Assembly: GCA_964523675.1 (NCBI GenBank)
Contig: CAZFZT010000029.1
Span: forward strand, 1-37,310
Direction: 5' to 3'
DNA from: CAZFZT01 sp964523675
GTDB taxonomy: Bacteria > Planctomycetota > Phycisphaerae > Phycisphaerales > SM1A02
Length of the DNA: 37,310 nucleotides
Position numbers and translations under genes: made by a program. Positions 22,896-32,011 of the stretch are shown in pieces (position 1 is the stretch's first letter; every line of letters begins with the position of its first letter). The notes beneath the pieces were generated by a model that saw only the letters and a program-made list of their open reading frames with translations, was not told the DNA's origin and ran no database searches.

Positions 22896-23888
22896 CTAAT
22901 ACACCTCCAACATGCAGCGGTTCGTCGGCCGCACGTAGCGCTTGACTTGTGCGGGCTCCCATTGCTCGGGCGGAGTATCAACGAGTTCGCCTTTGACTTC
23001 AAGGTACTGTTCGCCCAGGCCGAGTGTCGCCAGCGCGGTGAACACTCCCACTTGCATTCCCGCCAGTCCGCAGATGTAGATCAGCGTGCGAGGACTTTCA
23101 AGTACAGGCCGGAAGATCTCGATTTGCTCTTCGATCAGGCGATCAATGTAGATTCCGCGCCGGCCGTCCGGTCGCATCTCGCGGCTGATGGCGGTGTGAT
23201 AATGGAAGTTGTCATGCTCATCGGCGTAGCGCGAGAAGAGGTCGTCATACAACAGATCAGTGGTGTAGGGCGCGCCCATCAGCAGATGAATCTGACTCTT
23301 GCACGGTCCCCGCGGACCGTCGAGCAATTCCATCGCCATGCCTCGGAACGGCGCGATGCCGGTGCCGGTCGCGAGGAAGACGTAATCATGATCATCCGGC
23401 TCAACCGGCAGGAGGAAGCGCTTGCCTGCAGGCCCGCTCACCAGCACTTCATCACCCACACGCAGGTTGCAAAGATAATTGCTGCATACGCCTATGTAGA
23501 GGTCGTGCGACGATGCCGTGCCGTTGTCGCCGGGCCGGTGAATCTCCTCGATGACGCGCTTTGGCGTTGTGGAAAGGACGTTGCCCTGGCCGTCCTCGCC
23601 GTAACTGGGTGAGGCGATGGAATACAGGCGCACCTTGTGCGGCTTGCCTTTCTCATCAACGCCGGGCGGGATCACGCCAAAGGACTGCCCGACAAGGAAG
23701 TTGCCGGCCAACGGCGTACCGGAGACATCAATGGCCACGTGGCGGATGTAACTGGCGGACTTGCCCTTCATGCACAGCCGCGTGGACACGACTCGCCCGG
23801 TGACCGGCTTGGTCGGCAGCGCGAGGTGCATCCGGGCGTCCGGCAGGATGGGATCGGTTGACGTGGATGCTTCGGGAGCTGAGGACAT
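22896..23888 (-). CDS. petH: Ferredoxin-NADP(+) reductase, plant/cyanobacterial type
   Basis: A 330-residue FAD enzyme that transfers electrons between ferredoxin and NADP(H). The FAD-binding motif RLYSIAS, the segment VCSNYLCNLRVGDEVLVSGPAGK, the NADP-binding FLATGTGIAPFRGM and the C-terminal aromatic end (LEVY) are the hallmarks of the plant-type FNR fold. The start ATG at 23888 is preferred; an in-frame TTG lies two codons earlier. It stands alone between the DUF2868 gene and tRNA-Asp. Such FNRs occur outside photosynthetic bacteria, and the physiological partner here is not visible. The gene symbol reflects the closest well-known family. Confidence 0.85.
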   Translation of the reverse strand: MSSAPEASTSTDPILPDARMHLALPTKPVTGRVVSTRLCMKGKSASYIRHVAIDVSGTPLAGNFLVGQSFGVIPPGVDEKGKPHKVRLYSIASPSYGEDGQGNVLSTTPKRVIEEIHRPGDNGTASSHDLYIGVCSNYLCNLRVGDEVLVSGPAGKRFLLPVEPDDHDYVFLATGTGIAPFRGMAMELLDGPRGPCKSQIHLLMGAPYTTDLLYDDLFSRYADEHDNFHYHTAISREMRPDGRRGIYIDRLIEEQIEIFRPVLESPRTLIYICGLAGMQVGVFTALATLGLGEQYLEVKGELVDTPPEQWEPAQVKRYVRPTNRCMLEVY

Positions 23889-23985
23889 CTGCAAAGTGTA
23901 GCGATGAATCGGTTACGGTTCTGATGCGCCGGCGTTTACAGGGTCCACCCGCGGCCGCAAGAGCTTTGCCGGCTGCCATGGGTGG

Positions 23986-24076
23986 TTAGGAGTTAAGAGT
24001 GAGGAGTGAGGAGTTGGGAGCGAGGAGTTAGCTGTTGGGTATTAGCCAAGAGCCGATGGCCGACAGCCGATTGCCG
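23986..24076 (-). repeat. Heptamer array, locus 1
   Basis: Thirteen in-phase heptamers lie between the FNR gene and tRNA-Asp: TTAGGAG/TGAGGAG-type units first, then TTAGCTG, TTGGGTA and TTAGCCA, then AGAGCCG/ACAGCCG-type units. The module order is the reverse complement of the array at 32962-33073, so both are copies of one composite repeat in opposite orientation. Confidence 0.7.
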
Positions 24077-24141
24077 GCAGACCATGATGCGACAGAGATC
24101 AAACGAAAATCGCCCTGGCATTGCCAAGGCGAGTTCTGTAG

Positions 24142-24215
<74 letters not shown>

Positions 24216-24292
24216 GATGTTCCGCCAAGACGATTGCCGCCTGTGGCCTGACTCGGGCTGCCGCGCTTTGAGGTCAAACACGACAGAGTGGA

Positions 24293-24321
24293 AATGTAGC
24301 ATCAAGTCGGCGGGGATTCAA
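24293..24321 (-). promoter_or_regulatory. Candidate sigma-70 promoter for tRNA-Asp
   Basis: On the minus strand TTGAAT (24321-24316) and TACATT (24298-24293) are 17 bases apart, about 70 bases before the tRNA-Asp 5' end. Both boxes match the consensus in four of six positions or better. Confidence 0.45.
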
Positions 24322-24371
24322 GTGGTGAGCGAGTTGCGGTCGCGATTTCACCAATCCGGCCATCGAGCACC

Positions 24372-25862
24372 CTATTCACCGGCATCAAGTAGTCCCTCGT
24401 TCTGGAGTGCCGCATAAGCATCGGCCGGTACGAGACCCATCCATGGGTCGTTTAGCGGGGAGAGGAAGAGTTCGGCATAGACGCGAGTGTTGAAGTCATC
24501 GAGATCGACCGGCCGGGCGGCTTCAGCCAGCCATTGGCGAGCGCGAGGACGAAGCACAAGGCGATTGAGGGCCGTATCCATCGCGAGGGTGTGCTCGAAC
24601 CGGGCAATCATGGCTGCCATCGCCTTCTGCTGCTCCTGATTGCGGTGGTCGGCGACCACCCCGAAGCGCTTTTGCCACATGAGTGTTTTGCTTCGTGCGC
24701 TCAGTCGAGCCGGAAACTCGGCTGCAAACGCATCGAGGTCGAGGTCTTCGGTGGTTGATCGCTGTAGTTGATTGGCTCGCAACGACGTGTGCTCGTTCTC
24801 GATATCTCTGTGCGGTGCCAACTGAACTGCGAACTTTCCGGGAGGACGCCTACCCGCCTCAACGGCGATTGCGTTCTCGCTCTTTATGGCACGACCTCGG
24901 CCACCAGGATCTGTAACTGCATTCTTCATGCCACCTTCGGCGAGACCCTTTGATACTGTGAACTCCGGTACGTTGTTGAATATAGGCACCTCAAAATTCC
25001 ATTCCTTCAAATCGCGGACGATGATCTGCCGCGTACTCTCATGCTCCATCGCGTCAACTGCTGCGGGATCGCTTACAGCCACCGCGTGGGGCGTTTGATC
25101 GCTGGACAGCGAAATCTCGTTTGGCGGTCTTGAGATTTCTTCCGTTTCCCGCAGCACCTCGAGGAACGGCTCCGCGCTCCAAAGCCCTGGCAACACATCG
25201 AGTACTTGACCATCTGAATCAAGAATGTAATGGACGCTGTTGCCGGTAATCGTGCGCTCAATCTTCCGGCCATCTCCCATGTCTATCGTGATATGCGGCA
25301 CCGGCCGCACTGAGGCCCAGTGAAGCACGTAATTGTCCCGTAGGTGTTGTGAGACAGACGGGTCTGCGTACAGTACGGTGCGAAAGTACCGGCTGTTGGC
25401 GCAACTACGATCTTCATCGAGATTGCCGAGCAGGCGCAGTGACAGGATCGGACGATGCATTCTGGTTGCAGCGGCAGTGGCATCATTCAGATCGGTGAAC
25501 CAATAGAGGCGCGAGAACGCTGCGTCCTTTTGCCGACTCACGGCTTCGACCGCTTCGACCCAGCGAAGGGTCATGGCGTCGGTGGCGGCAGCCCGCCTCG
25601 TCGCATCCGCTGCACGTCGGGGGAACGCATCGAAGAGCGCGTCAACACCCTCTTGGCCCGATTGGCGCAGTAATGATCGAGCCGCACTGGAAATCGCCGT
25701 ATCCGGATCGAGCGCTAAGTGAGCCAGATGCTCTATCGATGCGTCGGCAAAGTTCGCGGGCGGGAAACTCGACGAACCGGTCGCGCCCACTCGATGGAAG
25801 GAAGAAAAGGCAATGACGGCCCCGATAAGCGTTGCCATAAGTAATCGAGCGCAAACATGCAT
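24372..25862 (-). CDS. Secreted protein with thioredoxin-like region
   Basis: A 496-residue protein. The ATG at 25862, with AGAGGAG upstream, gives a signal peptide (MHVCARLLMATLIGAVIAF). Residues about 40-120 look like a short helical-repeat region (HLALDPDTAISSAARSLL). The segment from WFTDLNDATAAATRMHRPILSL to SVHYILDSDGQVLDVLPG has the layout of a thioredoxin-like fold with SCANSRYF in place of a CxxC, so thiol-disulfide activity is unlikely. The C-terminal half is helical. It would be exported; the function is unknown. Confidence 0.62.
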   Translation of the reverse strand: MHVCARLLMATLIGAVIAFSSFHRVGATGSSSFPPANFADASIEHLAHLALDPDTAISSAARSLLRQSGQEGVDALFDAFPRRAADATRRAAATDAMTLRWVEAVEAVSRQKDAAFSRLYWFTDLNDATAAATRMHRPILSLRLLGNLDEDRSCANSRYFRTVLYADPSVSQHLRDNYVLHWASVRPVPHITIDMGDGRKIERTITGNSVHYILDSDGQVLDVLPGLWSAEPFLEVLRETEEISRPPNEISLSSDQTPHAVAVSDPAAVDAMEHESTRQIIVRDLKEWNFEVPIFNNVPEFTVSKGLAEGGMKNAVTDPGGRGRAIKSENAIAVEAGRRPPGKFAVQLAPHRDIENEHTSLRANQLQRSTTEDLDLDAFAAEFPARLSARSKTLMWQKRFGVVADHRNQEQQKAMAAMIARFEHTLAMDTALNRLVLRPRARQWLAEAARPVDLDDFNTRVYAELFLSPLNDPWMGLVPADAYAALQNEGLLDAGE

Positions 25863-26027
25863 GACACGGCTCCTCTTTGAAGGGCGCGCCACTGATGAGC
25901 ACAGCCCGTTTCGTTAGCTGCTTGCGACAGGTCAGTAGTCAACTTAGATGTATGGGTGTATCGCTGCTGTCAAGTTCTTCTCACACAATCCTGTGCTCCA
26001 ATCCGGTGTCCTGCAGGATGACCGGTT

Positions 26028-27806
26028 CTACCCGCAAGCCCCCCATGCACCGAGCAGTTCGAGCAGGTCGGGCACGCCGACGGAGCCGTCGTCGTTCAGG
26101 TCGGCTGGGCAGTCAGGGGCGCATTGGCCCCAGGCGCCGAGCAAGTCAAGCAAATCCGGCACACCGACTGATCCATCGCCGGTGAGGTCCGCGGGGCATT
26201 CAGGTTCAGGGTCTTCACAGACATCGGCTTGGCCGCTGCCGTTTGAGTCCGCACAATCAGTTCCCATGCCATGCCATTCGCCGCCGAAGACGTTGCAGTT
26301 GGCGTTGGTCACGTTGACGCAGTTGCCGTTTGAGAGGCAGCATGCGCCGGATGGTTGCGGGCATACGACGGAACCGCAATCACTCCCATCGCCGTGGAAG
26401 ACGCCACCGGCTGCGTCGCAATCCTCAGGACTGAGGGGGCCGGCACAGGTGCCATCAGGCAGGCAGCACGCGCCTTCGGGGAAGCAGATGGTCGTTGCGC
26501 AGGACGATCCGTTGCCCTGATAGATGCCGCCGACCGCACCGCATGTCGCTTCGTCAACATCACTGGCGCATTGCCCGGTCGCGGGGACACAACAAGCGCC
26601 TTCGGTCGCACAACTGTTGCCGTTACAGGTTGTGTCATCACCGAGATAGTTGCCGTCGAGATTGCCACACTCGGCCTCGGTGAGTTCTGCACACCCGCCG
26701 CCATCGAAGCAGCAGGCACCGAAGGGGCAATCGACTTGCGCGCACGTGAGGTTGGCATGGAAGACGCCATCGTTCTGATCGCACTGAACGTTCGAGATCA
26801 CGCTGCAGCCGCCCGCCGCTAGGCAGCACGCGCCGAATTCGAGGTTGCATGAAGCCGGCGTGTACGTCACGCGGATGTTCCAGTCGCCATTGGGCATTCC
26901 AAGTCCGCCGAATTGGAGCCAACCATTTGGAGCCAGACCACAAAAACCTGTGGCGCCTGGACAGTCCCGAGCGTAAAGCCAATTCTTCGAGGGATTCGTC
27001 AACCCAGTTGGGTCTGTCGTCGGGAACGCATTGCTGTTGGTGGGCGGCGGGCAGCAAACCGCAGGCAAATTGCCGAGTCCGCATGAGCAGGCCGCAGTCG
27101 GCGGGTTGTTGTGCTTATCAATGCGATACCCGACCGTGAACGAATTGGATGGATTCGCGTTGATGATGATTTGTTCGGGATCGCCCGGATCGACCTGCAC
27201 CTGCACGTTCACGCCTTGCGTGCCCGGTGGCATCGAAATGTGCGGGAGTATCACATCATCAGAGGAAAACACTTCAATGAGCGTGCCGGTTTCAGGATTA
27301 CCTTCCCAGACCAGCAGCGACCATTCGGTTGTTGTCCCTTGTGTCGCGTTCTGCTGCGCGAAGATCATCTCCGCCAGGTTCAGCACGATCGGGAAATCAC
27401 CCGGCGGCACGCTGAACTCCGCCGCCGCAATCTCGGTCTCCACGATGCCCGCCTGAATGACAAACTGACCGCCTCCAAAGTTCACACCCGAATAGGTGAC
27501 AACTTCGGTCGGGCATCCTCCAGCGACGCCGCCATCTGCCACGCCGCCCGCCGGCTCCAACGGAGAAACCGTGGCGCTGATGTTCCGCGTCCGCCGAACG
27601 TCGATCGGAATCGGGAACAGCTTCGTTTCGGGCGCTTCATCAGCCAGTTGCCGATGCGGGGCAGGTGCCGGCCGCTTATCAGACGTTGCCGGAGTCACGA
27701 CCAGGGTCGCAGCAACGATGCCGGATCCCAAGGCCGAGATCGCCAGGAGCATTGCGGACACTGAACCACGTTTGCCGCCCACCCGAGGTGCTTGACCCTG
27801 CGACAT
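26028..27806 (-). CDS. Secreted cysteine-rich protein with dockerin-like C-terminus
   Basis: A 592-residue extracellular protein. The N-terminus has a signal peptide (MLLAISALGSGIVAATLVV). A globular part (about 60-310) is followed by five cysteine-rich repeats of about 40 residues, each beginning with GACC and containing C...C...G-G--C (GACCLAAGGCS, GACCFDGGGCA, GACCVPATGQC, GACCLPDGTC, GACCLSNGNC). Two dockerin-like, calcium-binding-type repeats finish the protein (PADLTGDGSVGVPDLLDLLGAWG and a second copy). The ATG at 27806 has AAGGAG upstream. Such proteins are characteristic of Phycisphaerae-type planctomycetes and probably act at the cell surface. Confidence 0.82.
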   Translation of the reverse strand: MSQGQAPRVGGKRGSVSAMLLAISALGSGIVAATLVVTPATSDKRPAPAPHRQLADEAPETKLFPIPIDVRRTRNISATVSPLEPAGGVADGGVAGGCPTEVVTYSGVNFGGGQFVIQAGIVETEIAAAEFSVPPGDFPIVLNLAEMIFAQQNATQGTTTEWSLLVWEGNPETGTLIEVFSSDDVILPHISMPPGTQGVNVQVQVDPGDPEQIIINANPSNSFTVGYRIDKHNNPPTAACSCGLGNLPAVCCPPPTNSNAFPTTDPTGLTNPSKNWLYARDCPGATGFCGLAPNGWLQFGGLGMPNGDWNIRVTYTPASCNLEFGACCLAAGGCSVISNVQCDQNDGVFHANLTCAQVDCPFGACCFDGGGCAELTEAECGNLDGNYLGDDTTCNGNSCATEGACCVPATGQCASDVDEATCGAVGGIYQGNGSSCATTICFPEGACCLPDGTCAGPLSPEDCDAAGGVFHGDGSDCGSVVCPQPSGACCLSNGNCVNVTNANCNVFGGEWHGMGTDCADSNGSGQADVCEDPEPECPADLTGDGSVGVPDLLDLLGAWGQCAPDCPADLNDDGSVGVPDLLELLGAWGACG

Positions 27807-28198
27807 AACGCTCTTTCTCCTTCAAATGTTGTCACAAACTCGCGCCTGCGCATACAGGCCGCGCTCGGCGACTTCCGCCGAAGCCATTGTGAACCATGAT
27901 TCGGCTATTTACAAGCGAAAACCCCGGTTTTCTTTCGCGCAGGGATGCAAAGAAGCGCTGGCGGCAATGCTTTGGGAGTACCGAGGAGCGAGTACTGAGT
28001 ACCAAGGAGAGCAGGCACTCGGCAATCGGGCGTCGGCTTTTGGCTTTTGGCTGTTGGCTGGCGTTTTCTTTCGACGCCCGCCTTCCGGACGAGCAGGTTT
28101 CGACTTTTCGACGTTTCCTTCTGCCGATTGCCACCATGCTTTCGCACTCGGTACTCGCTCCCCGGAACTGCTCCTTATTCAGCGAAACCGAATGCCGA
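27807..28198. repeat. Non-coding region with heptamer array, locus 2 (27977-28060)
   Basis: About 390 bases without a credible gene. From 27977, twelve heptamers run in phase: AGTACCG/AGGAGCG-type units, then CAGGCAC and TCGGCAA, then TTGGCTT/TTGGCTG-type units. The same module order (AGTACCG, GGCAATC, TTGGCT) appears near 32890-33000. Confidence 0.65.
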
Positions 28199-29335
28199 TC
28201 ACAGTATTCTCGGAGCCCGTGGATACGAGCCGAGCACTCGCATGGAAACGCAATGCGATCGCGCCTCATCGATGGCCGCCGACATCACCGGGTCTTCGAT
28301 ATGCCGATCGCAATCGATGAAAAAGGTGTATTCCCAGTTCGTCTTCCCGCTGGGGCGCTTATCGATGTGGCTCAGGTTGATCCCACCCGAGGGCGCATCT
28401 CGAAAGACCGCGAGCACATCCACCAGTGAGCCGGGACGGTGCGCGGCGACGAACATGATCGTGGTCTTGTCATCTCCGGTGGGCCTCGCCGTCTGCGATG
28501 GATGCGCAATGACGAGAAAGCGCGTGATGTTGTTGGGCTTGTCCTGAATGTGCTCGAAGATCGGCTTGACGTTGTAGAGTTCACCGGCGAGCGTCGAGCC
28601 GATGGCGGCCGAACCTGAGATCAGAGGGGCAGCGTCCTCCGCAACGCGCTTCACCGCCGCAGCCGTACTTTCAACCGGAACAAGCCGCGCATCCGGATAA
28701 TGCTTTGCCAACCACTTGCGGCACTGGTCGAATGCCTGTGGCTTGGAGTAGATTGTCGTAATCGCGCTTGGGAGGCAGTTGGCCAGCAGCGTCTGGCTCA
28801 CCTCAATCAGCGCCTCAGCATACACAGTAACTTCATGCGACTGGAACGCATCGAGCGTATCGGTGACGCCGCCGCCGATGGAGTTTTCATATGGCACAAG
28901 GCCGTAGTTGCACCGGCCCGCTGCGACTTCTTCAAACACATGCTCGATCTGATGCAGGTCGTCATACTCGACGGAAGAGCCAAAGTGCCGCACCGCAGCG
29001 ACGTGGCTGAACGACCCGGCAGGGCCGAGGTAGCCGACGCGCAGCGGCAGTTCGAGCGCGAAACTGCCCGACATGAGTTCGCGATAGATCGCTTCAATGG
29101 TGCGAGCAGACAACGGTCCGCCGGCCGCTTCGCTGGCTTTGATGGCGCGTTCCAACACTTCGCGCTCTCGGTGGGGTGCGTAGATGGGTGTGCCGCCGGT
29201 GCGTTTCGCCTTGCCGATCTCGACCACAACACGCGCTCGCTCATTGAGCACCTCGACCAGCCGCTCATCAAGATCGTCAATGCGGCGGCGCAGGTCATCC
29301 AGCGATGATTCAGAATCAGGAGGCGTTGATGACAT
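28199..29335 (-). CDS. pheA: Chorismate mutase / prephenate dehydratase
   Basis: A 378-residue bifunctional enzyme of phenylalanine synthesis. The N-terminal AroQ-type chorismate mutase (DLRRRIDDLDERLVEVLNER, then REVLERA) converts chorismate to prephenate. The central prephenate dehydratase domain has YLGPAGSFSH, GLVPYENSIGGGV and AAIGSTLAGELY, with TRFLVI. It ends with an ACT regulatory domain (HRPGSLVDVLAVFRDA, then NLSHIDKRPS...YTFFIDC), which usually senses phenylalanine. The ATG at 29335 is the start. It is monocistronic as far as can be seen. Confidence 0.93.
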   Translation of the reverse strand: MSSTPPDSESSLDDLRRRIDDLDERLVEVLNERARVVVEIGKAKRTGGTPIYAPHREREVLERAIKASEAAGGPLSARTIEAIYRELMSGSFALELPLRVGYLGPAGSFSHVAAVRHFGSSVEYDDLHQIEHVFEEVAAGRCNYGLVPYENSIGGGVTDTLDAFQSHEVTVYAEALIEVSQTLLANCLPSAITTIYSKPQAFDQCRKWLAKHYPDARLVPVESTAAAVKRVAEDAAPLISGSAAIGSTLAGELYNVKPIFEHIQDKPNNITRFLVIAHPSQTARPTGDDKTTIMFVAAHRPGSLVDVLAVFRDAPSGGINLSHIDKRPSGKTNWEYTFFIDCDRHIEDPVMSAAIDEARSHCVSMRVLGSYPRAPRIL

Positions 29336-29831
29336 GGCCAGAGCCGTCAGTGTAGTCGCCCCGCAGCGCGGAACGCAACGTCACGCTGCGTCAAGCAATC
29401 GCGCACCCGGATTCGTCTCATCCTGCGCGATTTTCATGGCTGGGTGCCACTGCCAGCGAGCGCAGCGAGTCGGCAGTGCAGGCGAGCATCATGTACAGGG
29501 ACTCACGAAAACACACCCCGCATGGCCGACGCCCGCCCCCGGACATGCTCGCTGGCCACGGCACCCGGCTGAGCGTCGGAGCGCCGGCAACGACAGACAA
29601 CCTGCCGACGGGCGGCATGTTCTTTACTTAAGGTCGGGGGAATCGGGGCCGGTCGCGGCTTTCCTATGCGCTGTTTCCGCGGTTCCGGGGGTGGGCGGAT
29701 GTGCTGTAGAAGGCCCACGGACCCTGCGCGAACGCCGGGATGAGGCGCGGGGGTGGCGGTGACGCAGAAGACGCAATCGCGCAGGGTGGCGTAGTCTGAC
29801 GACCGATGGGAGGAAGGCCACGAAACCGCCA
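29336..29831. repeat. Non-coding region with REP-like hairpin
   Basis: About 500 bases without a convincing gene. It holds CACTGCC (29448-29454) and GGCAGTG (29472-29478) around a 17-base loop containing GCGAGCGCAGCGAG, a palindromic element of the REP type often scattered in planctomycete genomes. I looked for RNase P RNA, SRP RNA and tmRNA signatures and saw none. Confidence 0.4.
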
Positions 29832-30461
29832 TCAAATCGTTGCGGCCATTAGCCCGGCGCGAAGTTCTGACGCCCACCACTCGATAAGCCTTGGCTGATT
29901 GCCGACTCGCGAGAACACGAACTCTGTAGGACTGGATGACTGTTGTACGGGCAGACCTCGTTGCAGCGTCCGAAATCGCTGCCACGTATTGGGTAACGAG
30001 TGTGCAACCACATTGCGCGTGATTCGCAGCGGCTCGGCGCTTTGGACGGCACCGAATGCATTCGTTATCTCTGTGAGATTACGCGCACCCAGGAGCGTAG
30101 CAGCACGAATCGCGGTATCAGGCACAAACCAGTGCGGCTCCCAATTTGGGTCCATAGGTTTGCCTGTTTTCGTCCAACTTGCACGGAGGGTTGTCAGCGG
30201 ATCTTCACGGGTCGGAACGGCACTACCTCGGTTCAATCTCAGATTCTTCCGCGTGATCCAGTCTCCCGACGCAGACGAAAGGACGATTTGCCGACAGGCA
30301 TACGCCCACGAGTCGTGGAGCTTGACAATTGCTGACATCATGAGCCCATCGAATGAAGAGCGGTCATCAACAAACTCAACCACCGCCTTCGCGACCCACG
30401 AGTCGATAACTGTCGCGCAACGGTCGAACCTGAAAATGTGCTCGCTAAGGCGGCGTGCCAT
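29832..30461 (-). CDS. HEPN-domain protein paired with DUF262
   Basis: A 209-residue helical protein. LRITRNVVAHSLPNTWQRF contains the R-x4-H motif (Arg149, His154) typical of HEPN ribonucleases, within MAE_28990-like helices (SAIVKLHDSWAYACRQIV at about 43-60). It starts six bases after the DUF262 gene, so the two form an operon. HEPN proteins often act as toxins or RNases in antiviral and toxin-antitoxin systems, commonly beside DUF262 proteins. The low-GC setting suggests horizontal acquisition. The catalytic assignment is inferred from the motif. Confidence 0.7.
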   Translation of the reverse strand: MARRLSEHIFRFDRCATVIDSWVAKAVVEFVDDRSSFDGLMMSAIVKLHDSWAYACRQIVLSSASGDWITRKNLRLNRGSAVPTREDPLTTLRASWTKTGKPMDPNWEPHWFVPDTAIRAATLLGARNLTEITNAFGAVQSAEPLRITRNVVAHSLPNTWQRFRTLQRGLPVQQSSSPTEFVFSRVGNQPRLIEWWASELRAGLMAATI

Positions 30462-30467
30462 AACCGC

Positions 30468-31535
30468 CTATTCCCGGAGCGCGGCCAGCAATACGGGGAA
30501 CCGAACACTCCGACTGGCGATCCGTTGTGTCGATGCGCTGGAGGCATGCACAAACGCCTTTGTTTGCCTTGGAGGTGACTCCTCCTCCAACGCTTGTGCG
30601 ATATCGGTGAGGCGCTCGATGATAACTTCGGTTTGGGCCAACCTCCCTCGCGGAGGCATTTCCCGTAGCTTCCCCTTGGTGATGAGATCGCCCGGTGGAA
30701 GTCCCCATCGAATATGCGCATATGCCGCTACAAGCATCAGAATCTGGTAATGACGTCCAAGCCGACTGGAAAGGAGTTCGGAAAGATTGCTATCCAGGAA
30801 GTCGATGCATTCGATCAGTCGCTCTCGCACCCGTTTTTGCGTTGGTTTACTAAATGTGTTATCATCCTGTTGCAGGTAGAGCCTGTCGATGTTACGGGCA
30901 CCACCGTCCTTAACCCCTTCAAGAAGTATGCCGAACGTCTCGGCAAAGAACGCATCATCAGCCATTCGGAACCGCTGTCGAGTGGTGAAGATTGTGTACT
31001 TCTCAATGAAGCCACGATGCTCCTGTACCGCCTTTCGAACGGCGAATTTGAAGTCTGTCTGGAATCTAGCGTGCCGTTTTTCCGCCGAGTTGAGAGCGAC
31101 CGTGTACGAGTTTAATCTTGCGAACACGTCGATCACATCGTCGTCCGATGCATTGAGGAGTTGATCTACGGTCAGTGTATATCCCAAGAACGCCTGCTGT
31201 TCCTCCTCACCAAGGTCTTCGTACTTCATTCCGGAAAACTGCTCTGAACGGGTCGTAAGCCTCAACTCGTTATTGGCAAATGCAACGATTGCGCGGACGC
31301 GCTGCTGCCCATCAACAACTTCTCGAACACTCGTTTGCTTCTTGGGATCGATAATCGTTCTCATGTACAGCTTTGGCAGCGGAAGTTCCTTGAGAATCGT
31401 GTCGATCAGATATGTCTTCGCCGCCGGAGTCCAAACACTGTGGCGTTGAAAGAGCTCGTTGACCACTAGTTCTTTGGTCTTAAACCATTGGACAATGTCC
31501 GAGACTTGAAGTGTGATAGGTTTGGCTTTGGCCAT
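30468..31535 (-). CDS. DUF262 domain protein
   Basis: A 355-residue protein. The N-terminal DUF262 domain has NELFQRHSVWTPAAKTYLID, LPLPKLYMR and the signature EVVDGQQRVRAI (DGQQR at 75-79), followed by FARLNSYTVALNSAE (the N-x-x-x-x-L-N/E region). DUF262 belongs to the ParB/Srx-like nucleotide-hydrolase fold and occurs in GmrS and SspE-type defence proteins. The GmrD-type HNH nuclease domain is absent here; the partner is the HEPN protein just downstream. ATG at 31535 is preferred, with AGGAAGG upstream. Confidence 0.85.
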   Translation of the reverse strand: MAKAKPITLQVSDIVQWFKTKELVVNELFQRHSVWTPAAKTYLIDTILKELPLPKLYMRTIIDPKKQTSVREVVDGQQRVRAIVAFANNELRLTTRSEQFSGMKYEDLGEEEQQAFLGYTLTVDQLLNASDDDVIDVFARLNSYTVALNSAEKRHARFQTDFKFAVRKAVQEHRGFIEKYTIFTTRQRFRMADDAFFAETFGILLEGVKDGGARNIDRLYLQQDDNTFSKPTQKRVRERLIECIDFLDSNLSELLSSRLGRHYQILMLVAAYAHIRWGLPPGDLITKGKLREMPPRGRLAQTEVIIERLTDIAQALEEESPPRQTKAFVHASSASTQRIASRSVRFPVLLAALRE

Positions 31536-31562
31536 AATCGCCATCCTTCCTGTCGTTGTTTG

Positions 31563-31850
31563 TCACATCTTCTGCACATGCTCCTCATCCAGAATCTCCT
31601 GGACGGTGAGGAGTTTGATGATTCGTTCCGGGGGTGTTCGCTTGTAGAACGCTGCGGCTTCGCGTTCGGCGTCCTTGGCGAAGGCGAAGGCGACGAAATA
31701 GCCGCGCTTGCGGGCTTGGGAAGTGTTGCGCACGGGCAGAATGCCCGTGCCACCAGGGGTTGTGCCGCCGGGGGCATCAGCGCGCTTCTTCTTCCTCACC
31801 GGCATCTCGGCTTCGCTTGTCGATCGCTTCCCGGCCCGCTGCTTCGCCAT
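31563..31850 (-). pseudogene. Remnant of a DNA methyltransferase C-terminus (with REP insertion)
   Basis: A 95-residue frame. Its C-terminal part, GYFVAFAFAKDAEREAAAFY...IKLLTVQEILDEE, matches the last segment of adenine-specific or type III-like DNA methyltransferases by recall, but the catalytic motifs are missing. The N-terminal part is a lysine/arginine-rich tail plus GGTGILPVRN, the translation of a REP-like palindrome (31730-31750). It is probably a remnant of a degraded methyltransferase. It directly follows (on the same strand, upstream of) the DUF262 gene. Confidence 0.6.
31730..31750. repeat. REP-like palindrome (GTGILPV type)
   Basis: GCACGGGCA - GAA - TGCCCGTGC is a perfect nine-base hairpin within the methyltransferase remnant. 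Its translation gives GTGILPV, a peptide that recurs in planctomycete proteins because of this repeat. Confidence 0.6.
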
Positions 31851-32011
31851 GCTTCGCATCCTAACAGGAAGCGAGCGCGGCGGCAAGTGTGGTTCTGCGA
31901 TCTGCTGCGAGGACGGGCCGGCTGCGGGGCTGGTGGTGCAACTTTGGTGTACGATTTCCGAGGAACGGCCGTGGAATCCGGCAGGCGGCGTGTCTTTTGT
32001 ATGGCTGGCCC

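Noticed and set aside
23986..24076. Reading of the heptamer arrays as CRISPR or simple microsatellites
   Set aside because: Units are 7 bp, degenerate and without spacers, and module order is conserved between loci, so neither class fits.
29336..29831. Structured RNA gene (RNase P RNA, SRP RNA or tmRNA) in the large gap
   Set aside because: No GAGGAAAGTCCGGGC-type, GGAAGGAAGCA-type or tRNA-like tmRNA ends are visible on either strand.
29503..29985. Minus-strand frame of 160 residues across the gap and the HEPN gene end
   Set aside because: Arginine/proline-rich, no domain, overlaps the HEPN gene; looks like a chance frame.
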